In this document: in pieces, positions 57,925-64,000 of the stretch
Position numbering within the stretch: the stretch's first letter is position 1
Layout: each line of letters starts with the position of its first letter
NCBI GenBank assembly: GCA_010405405.1
Contig: MU004232.1
Location: forward strand, 69,540-133,539
DNA length: 64,000 bases
Origin: Microthyrium microscopicum
Taxonomy: Eukaryota > Ascomycota > Dothideomycetes > Microthyriales > Microthyriaceae
Reading direction: 5' to 3'
Notes under the pieces: generated by a model
Told to the model about the DNA's origin: nothing
Seen by the model: only the letters and a program-made list of their open reading frames with translations
Databases searched by the model: none
Program-made: the position numbers and the translations under genes

Positions 57925-58510
57925 ACTTTTCTCTTCAACAACTTCTTATTCGTCTTTTTTTTGGCAAACATTTTTCGACACTTGAGAAACATGGAATTTT
58001 TTGGGATATGACGCTTATGAGTCTTGGATCAAAGCATCGCTTGGCGTTCCTGCATATACATGGGAAGGATATTTAGAATATTTTGCGACAAGGCCTCACG
58101 GCCGCTGTATGATTTGGTTGGCATTTGTATAGGCGTTGGAATCAGGCTTCCGCTAAAATAGCGTCGAGGCCTTGCTTTGGGAACGATATACCTTATGTTT
58201 TTAGCTTAGCGATTTATAATCACTTGAGAACTGTTTTTCTTCTTCTTCAATTATAACCGGTCATTTATCGCTACATGATTAGTCCTGCCTGTGAAATCAT
58301 ATCCCGCCCTGCACTTGGAACGTCATAACACCCACTTTCGACACCACTGCATACACACCACATCATTCGATCATGTCTCCTAAGAATAGCTCAGACGTCG
58401 AATCTTCATCGTAATCCGGAAAAGTTTCGTAATTCTTCCAGTCTTTTCTGCTGATGTCAAGAATGATTTGATGCTTGTTTTTCTGCGCGGTCAAAATTCC
58501 GGACTTGAAA
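57925..58510. other. 3' regions of two convergent genes
   Basis: On the minus strand, 58510-58363 stays open in another frame (KNKHQIILDISRKDWKNYE.. to FLGDMIE) directly after the stop of the next gene. It reads like protein but no splice junction joining it could be found. Confidence 0.4.
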
Positions 58511-60309
58511 TTAATTGACCTTATCCACGTTCTCCTGGTCATCGAAGGTTTGACCAAGTGCCTCCCTGGCCTCCAGTTCCCCAGATATGCCCATTGGTGG
58601 ATCAGAGCTATAGTGATGAAGGCCGTGGTGCTTCTGAGAAGGTGCGTTAATTGCCTGAAAGCCAGTCGCCTGATAGTCGGTGGCCGGAGGAACATAAGTG
58701 TCACCAAAAATTGAGACCGATGTTACTGTGGTGCTGATGTTTTCTTGAGAAGCCGCCCGTTTCTTGGTACTAGCAACGAGCTCGTGAGATACGTTGTCTT
58801 TGGCACTGGATGTTCTGGCTCCCAAGATGTTTCGCAGTGTCACAGGCGCCTTTGTGTGGCCTCTGCTGTGTATCTTGGTAACGTAGCGGGTCTGTCCTGC
58901 TGAGAAGGACGAATTGAAATGCTCTGATGAGCTTTTCTGGACACGATCAAGGCTAGATGGGAGCTGAATGGAATCGGAGCCTGCGTTCTCGCTTGCAGTT
59001 TCGTAGGCGGAACTCTCGTTGTCGTCCATCTCATCTGAAATGGCTTCGTGTGACTTGGCTTGCTGATGGTCGTTTTCCTCATTGTGGTGTAAATCGGGGA
59101 CATCATTCAAAGCCGGAACTTCTTTGTAAGTAGGCAACGCATCTTCAACCAGTACTCCGCCGTGCTCCAGTAGTTCGTCGTGCAAGTCATCGTGGTCATG
59201 GCGTTGCTCTTGCGACGAAGCTTCACCTTCTTTAGGCGATGCTTTCTGGGCAGCTTCCTGGTCTTGAGAGATCACTTGGCTGTAGTTTTCAACCAGGACA
59301 ACGACTGTGGACTTCATATGCGTTGGGCTGGCATGCGAGGCCGATTCCAAAGATGGTGTGCGTTTAGTTGATTTGACCCGAGAGGATGGCACCAGTGTAG
59401 AGTTCGAAAGGGAAGTCGATTGGAAGTCCTCGTCGTTAGAAAGAACCATGGGTAACAATCCAGAATCACCGGGAATACCAGAAGTTTCCATAAAACTATC
59501 GATGATCTCGCTCAACTCGGTATCATGGGTCTCTTGGGTCTCATTGTCTTCGATTTGGACAACAGACTCTTCGTCAGACTTGTCATCGATCGCAACTGGA
59601 GATGCTCTTCGAGCCTTGGCGGATGCCTTCTGCCCTTTGGCTGGTCTCGACGGACTGGGTCTACGGGGTGCTTGAGTAGTAGCTGGGTGATTACGCTTGC
59701 GTCTCTTGGTAGGTTGAATGCCTCCTGAGAGTTCTCGCTTCAAAGTCTTGTCCTGAGGGTGCTTCTTAGTGTTATACAATGGGCGAGGAGCTTGCGAGTT
59801 TGCAATTCGAGAAGACTGTCTCTCGCCCTTTGGAGGACTGATAGCTCGAGATGCGGTCTCCTCTATATCTGATCCATCAGAGCTTCGAAGGTCTACTTCA
59901 TCATCTGATGCTGGCGGAGTGTCCTCGACGGCTTTGTGATTTGGCTCCTTACGACTTGTTCGTTTTCGACCTTTGGTAAAATCGTCTAGTGGATGAAACT
60001 TGGCATTATATGGTTTGCCATAAACTTTTCGGCCATGGACCGCAGATCTTGTAGAATATCGCGAAGTGATGGCACCTCCATCTTCATCAACAATAATGAC
60101 CTTATCGAGATCGACTCCGCGAAGAAGGGCGCTGCTGCTTGGAGGTTTTGTTGAGACACTTTTGCCACTAGACTTAACTGTTGAGGGAGGAGAGCGAACA
60201 TCATCGTGTTCGATTTCCTCGAAACCTGCAGGCTAATCAAGGCTGATTAGCTGTTGAACATTGACGGCAAGGACTTTGGAGCTACCTCATCGCTGAGTAA
60301 GGGCGGCAT
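58511..60309 (-). CDS. uncharacterised basic/acidic nuclear-type protein
   Basis: Two exons (60309-60286 and 60232-58511; GTAGCT..GATTAG, phase 0) encode about 581 residues. The N-terminal third has scattered conserved-looking segments: GVDLDKVIIVDEDGGAITSRYSTRSAVHGRKVYGKPYNAKFHPLDDFTKGRKR and a PLYNTKKHPQDKTLKRE block. I recall the latter from fungal hypothetical proteins, but no function is known. Several bipartite-type basic clusters (KGRKRTSRK, PTKRRKRN, AKARR) argue for a nuclear location. The rest is Ser/Glu/Asp-rich and mostly disordered. The first exon is only 8 codons and is the less certain part. No domain is identified. Confidence 0.6.
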
Positions 60310-60893
60310 GACGAAACGGCAGGCCTAGGAACTGCTCCGGCTGGAAGAATTGGGAGAAAGGTCTCAAACCACTGGAGGAGCGAGAGGTTGTTGGAGCAGG
60401 CTGAGGAAGTGAGGTTAGAGGACGCGACGGATTTACGAGCACGCGTCGAGCGCGTACCTTCCATTGAGGTGTGGTCTCGACCCACTTAGGAGGAGTGATG
60501 AGGAAGGTACGATGGTAGCAGCCTCAAAAGTTTGAAGGCAGGAGCGACCAGGAGCGCGATTGACGCTAACCACCTCCCGCTCTATGTACTCCAGAAATTA
60601 GCACTGTACCCAGGTCTGAGTTTGTTGCTAGCACGCACATACAAGCACAATGAGAAGAGTTGAGAGCAGTAAGATATCCAAGAACTGAGCATGTACTGCA
60701 TACACAGCACCATCTTCAATCTAAATGTCGTCCATTCGTCCATTCTCCAGTCATATGTCCAAACTCCTTTCTGCCAAATATATGCGCTCGGTTCAAAACA
60801 ACATGCTTCCGGTCAGGATTATATCAGATAGTTTCGTACGGTGAAGAGGGTATCGCGTAAGTACGTAGCCAAATATCATGCATCGTGAGCGTT
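60310..60893. other. intergenic, shared 5' and 3' flanks
   Basis: Promoter of the gene to the left and 3' end of the gene to the right. No feature is seen. Confidence 0.5.
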
Positions 60894-61874
60894 TCATTCC
60901 GCAACAAGTGCCGTTTTCCGTCGGGGACTTCTTTTCGCATAATGAAGTACGGAATCGAGATCTTCAACACTCGTCGGTTCGTCATCCGCCTCAATTGGAC
61001 CCAAAGTAAAGTCCATGGTAGAGGGCAGAGGTCCATCTACTTCCTGCTTCTCGTCTTCGTCGGCATCGCTTGGCTGTTGTTCCTTAGCTGCTAGTTGCGC
61101 TAGCTCTTTGTCACTGAGCCGCTTAGCCTCCTCAAAGCTTTCTTTCGCTCCTATTATTTCGGCTTCGCAGTCGCCTTCGCGTAGGAATTGATGGGCGCCT
61201 CGTTCGCATAGACTCTGGGCTTTCTCAAGTGCAGCATCGATTGCGCCAAATGCATCCATCGGTCTGTTCATTATATTAGCCTCGGAATATGGGAATACGG
61301 TCGGCGATCTTGTAGGAAACAACGGTACGTACCCGGTTCTGGAGTTGACAAAACGGTAGTCTTGAGTAGTTCCATTTGTCAAAGCCTCCATCCGATGTGC
61401 CGTTCGAGCCTTTCGGACTCCATTCCTCGCCGACCCAATATACCGCACAATCTGCTCAAAGCAACTCTGTATCTCACTATCATAGTAAACAATGATCATA
61501 CTGCGAGTGCGGTATTTAGACGGTGTGGAATCCCGCGATATTATCGATGCGGTTTTGCGTTTTCGAGAGTTCAGAAGGAGTTGTTGAGGATCGAGAGGAT
61601 TCGCGACGTCTCGATCTTGCGGTGCGGATATGACTTCGAGCATAGTATCTGGACTGTTGGCATCTGGGCTACGTGTATCTGGGGATTGGGTATGAGGTGA
61701 TTTTGGGCGAATGGATTCGTTTGAGCCAGTCTTCTTGACTTGTCGTGCTGGAACTGGGACGCGCGATATCTGCTCTTGTCGCTCTTTGACTTTCTTCTCA
61801 AGCGATTCCAGGGTTGCTATCCATGCGGGGACGTTTTCTGAGATGAACTGGAAGCATTTTGCAACATCCGCCAT
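60894..61874 (-). CDS. uncharacterised coiled-coil protein
   Basis: Start MADVAKCFQF at 61874 (the frame is open further up but lacks an ATG). One likely intron of 69 nt (61332-61264, GTACGT..AACAG with a CTAAT branch site) is 3n and open; spliced length is about 303 residues. Helical N-terminus with LESLEKKVKERQEQI. Ser/Pro heptad-like repeats follow (SPHTQSPDTRSPDANSPDT). A conserved-looking central block comes next: RTRSMIIVYYDSEIQSCFEQIVRYIGSARNGVRKARTAHRMEAL. Then come another helix with LEKAQSLCERGAHQFLREGDCEAEIIGAKESFEEAKR and a long acidic tail. Similar proteins are common in filamentous fungi without assigned function. No enzyme motif. Confidence 0.65.
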   Translation of the reverse strand: MADVAKCFQFISENVPAWIATLESLEKKVKERQEQISRVPVPARQVKKTGSNESIRPKSPHTQSPDTRSPDANSPDTMLEVISAPQDRDVANPLDPQQLLLNSRKRKTASIISRDSTPSKYRTRSMIIVYYDSEIQSCFEQIVRYIGSARNGVRKARTAHRMEALTNGTTQDYRFVNSRTGYVPLFPTRSPTVFPYSEANIMNRPMDAFGAIDAALEKAQSLCERGAHQFLREGDCEAEIIGAKESFEEAKRLSDKELAQLAAKEQQPSDADEDEKQEVDGPLPSTMDFTLGPIEADDEPTSVEDLDSVLHYAKRSPRRKTALVAE

Positions 61875-63493
61875 AGCTTGGGTGGGCCAACGAGTGGTAT
61901 TTGCCAAGAAGGATCACCGTTCAAACTTCATAAGTGTATGATGGCCTATACGAAAGGCCAATCGGTGATTGATGATGCAAAGATAGAATAGTCCGTATGT
62001 TCGTTCGCTTTACTTGTAGCTAGAACAGATCAATAACACTAAGTCAATCAAAGGCGGCGGGATGGGTAGATCCGCATAAATAGAAGGAGCTAAGCAATGG
62101 GTTTCCAAGTTTTGGGAAAAGACAACAAAAGTACTACTGTACGCAGTGCACGAGGAGAGACGGCGACGAGGCGTGAGAATAAATATGATTATACCAGAGA
62201 AAGCTTAAGATCAAGAGCAAGGTACTTGCAACAAGATCCAATTCCAGGCCATCTAAAAGCTGACACCCGCGGCTAAATCCCGTGCGGCGTGTCAAGTCGT
62301 GGATCTCCACTCAAGTTCTCAACACAGAGTCAACAGTAAAGTGTCACGGTCCTTTTCGTCTGTTGCTCCCGTTAACAGCAGGATTTGCAACCTCCAGCAG
62401 GCACCCGAAACGATCTATCCTACCTATTCCATCATACACCAGGCGTGCTCGTTAAATCCCTCGCATGTGCCGCTCGATACTGCATACAGACACGGACTTC
62501 ATCTCTGGCTTGAAACCATCGCTGTGTGCCCAATCCATGACAGTTGTAAATCCGCTGGCTCGCTTGCTGAGTAGGTCCTAATTATAGCACATCATCTTAA
62601 CTTCATCTCATCAGCAAGAGATGCATCGACATCGAATCTCCTGGAATTCCTGTCGCTCATCATATCGAAGGATGTTTGATGGTCAACGCTTAGACTTTTC
62701 TTCCTTCTGCGGCTTCCGCTGTCCTCCGGTCTGCAGAAGCCATCTCATGTCGCATCAAGGGTTAACCAGACAACTGGAAATGCCATTTGTCCATCGTCCA
62801 CTTACGAACTCGGACCTGGAGGAGCTAGACGCACTATTCACTCAGAATGCGGCACAGTATTCCAGAGAAAAGAGATAAGTGTTATTAACACCACATCCAG
62901 TACTTCCTAAGTGATCCGGGAATTTAAGTGTGCTCAAACAGTGATATTTCAATATCTCAGAGGCTTCATTCTGATATCCAGATCTTAGGCTGCATGAACT
63001 TTCTCCTCTATGTACATCCATCAGATACAACGGATACGTGATTTCCCGACGAACTATCCAATAGTTTCTGTTTTTGACGGATTCGTACTCCCAGCAGTAA
63101 CACCAAGTGGCACGATGATTCATGTGATCCATCTTTATGTAGGATTTACAGATTTGATCAACACTTTCCTGTTTGTCTGCCTGGATGGCCGCCATCAGAT
63201 CCCGTCTTCTTGGTACTGCACGCTTCAACTATTTAGAAAATGCACCCGACGGACTGCTGGCAAACGAGGTACTCAAAAAAGTTAGCTTCGATTGTAGCTC
63301 GAAAATGGGTCCGGATAGCTGCATGTAGCTGGCAGATCGCTCGGTCAAGTCTTCAGGATTCTTGAGCCTCAATAAAGCAACAGAAATCGGGCCTTGGTCT
63401 CATACTGTTGCTGTAGAAATGGCTGGTTGGATTTTGAACTTAACGGTATCGTAACTACACCTACCTTAATTTTGTATACAACCAAGAATCATT
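61875..63493. other. intergenic
   Basis: About 1.6 kb. Overlapping opposite-strand frames at 62842-63285 and shorter ones at 62299-62878 carry no family likeness. No RNA gene is recognised. Confidence 0.5.
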
Positions 63494-64000
63494 TCATATT
63501 AACTTGAAGACGGCGGTATCAAACGGTTGCCAAATTGACATCAAGTCTTTCAGATCAGGATGCATAGCATCCCATAGACAATCAACATATGCTTCACCAA
63601 GAAAGCGGTATGCTCCCTCCTCGGCAGGCCTAAGTAAAAAGGGGACCACTTCTCCCGTCAGCTCAAATGCGGTGACAAGATCACCTTGTTGCAAATCTTC
63701 CGGCCCAAACCCAAATAATGGAAAAGACCTCTCAGCTGGTTCCTCTGTCCCCATTCTCTGGCGAAAACTGGTTTCATCGGCAGCATATCCATTTACACAA
63801 GACTCCCACTCTGTTGCTATTGATCGACAAGGGAATCCTGTGAACAATCGCCTACTATTCATAGTTCTACTCACTCTGTCGAGAAACTGCTTGACAGAAG
63901 TCAGATCTTGTTGCTGCATTTTGACTGGAGAATGCATCATTGACAAAAGTACAGTAAACGCTTCGAAGAGAGGTTTTGTTAGAGCTGTAGGGGCACCTGG
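63494..64000 (-). CDS. HET-domain-type protein, C-terminal end (partial, runs off window)
   Basis: The frame is open from the right edge of the window to a stop at 63496-63494 (about 168 residues visible). The visible part has the C-terminal segment found in heterokaryon-incompatibility (HET) proteins: SFPLFGFGPEDLQQGDLVTAFELTGEVVPFLLRP followed by YRFLGEAYVDCLWDAM. The pattern is G-D-x-V-x-x-x-x-G, V-P-F-x-L-R-P and Y-x-x-x-G-E-x-Y-V. The HET domain itself would lie beyond the window, so the assignment is by this tail only. HET proteins trigger death or growth arrest when genetically different hyphae fuse. No terminator or intron is evident in the visible part. Confidence 0.7.
   Translation of the reverse strand, partial: PGAPTALTKPLFEAFTVLLSMMHSPVKMQQQDLTSVKQFLDRVSRTMNSRRLFTGFPCRSIATEWESCVNGYAADETSFRQRMGTEEPAERSFPLFGFGPEDLQQGDLVTAFELTGEVVPFLLRPAEEGAYRFLGEAYVDCLWDAMHPDLKDLMSIWQPFDTAVFKLI

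Noticed and set aside
58363-58510. possible extra last exon of the uncharacterised nuclear-type protein
   Set aside because: Reads like protein but no donor/acceptor pair joins it in phase with the preceding frame; left as 3' region.

Overview
This window comes from the nuclear genome of a filamentous ascomycete (Pezizomycotina). The genes carry many short introns (about 45-120 bp, GT..AG, several with CTAAC/CTAAT branch sites), and the gene set is typical of that group: a Zn2Cys6 regulator, GH7 and AA9 secreted cellulose-degrading enzymes, a PTH11/rhodopsin-like membrane protein, a HET-type protein and a fungal SLATT protein. Transposons are degraded in the C-to-T/G-to-A pattern of repeat-induced point mutation (RIP). 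A member of the Leotiomycetes is my guess, but the sequence alone does not prove the class.

Layout. 1-8.8 kb: LYR-family mitochondrial protein, histone N-acetyltransferase Naa40, GPI-transamidase subunit PIG-U/Gab1, then an MFS exporter with a Zn2Cys6 regulator behind it. 10.4-15.4 kb: mismatch repair MLH1, ERD2 KDEL receptor and a small secreted proline-rich peptide. 15.8-17.2 kb: GH7 cellobiohydrolase. 18.3-28.4 kb: VAMP7/Nyv1-like R-SNARE, fungal SLATT membrane protein, stand-alone response regulator, TAP42, SUN-domain protein and UDP-glucose 4-epimerase. 29-32.9 kb: PIN-like/auxin-efflux-carrier-family transporter and a rhodopsin-like integral membrane protein. 33.2-41.5 kb: a transposon island. 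42.5-53.9 kb: an uncharacterised fungal membrane protein, an AA9 lytic polysaccharide monooxygenase, a decayed gene, an Alr4036-type flavin-binding protein, a proline-repeat membrane protein, TMA64/eIF2D, VMA21 and IDI1. 54-57 kb: a 3-kb stretch without a gene. 57-64 kb: a GNAT acetyltransferase, two uncharacterised nuclear-type proteins and the 3' end of a HET-related gene cut by the window edge.

The transposon island is the most unusual part. It holds two Mutator-like elements (33172-36615 and 38701-41459) and one fold-back element (37675-38644). All three share a terminal motif close to GAAGTTTCCAC and are flanked by recognisable 9-11 bp target-site duplications. Where duplications differ between their two copies, they differ only by C-to-T or G-to-A changes. 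The changed copies are the two that face each other across the 50-bp host spacer between the fold-back and the second element, so RIP spread into that spacer and not into the outer flanks.

Most genes are conserved housekeeping functions of the secretory/endomembrane system (PIG-U, ERD2, R-SNARE, VMA21), nucleus (MLH1, SUN, Naa40) and metabolism (GAL10, IDI1). They are interspersed with plant-biomass enzymes (GH7, AA9) and fungal accessory genes. No metabolic gene cluster is evident apart from the MFS/Zn2Cys6 pair. Spliced structures were worked out by eye from splice signals and reading phase; every one given closes in frame.
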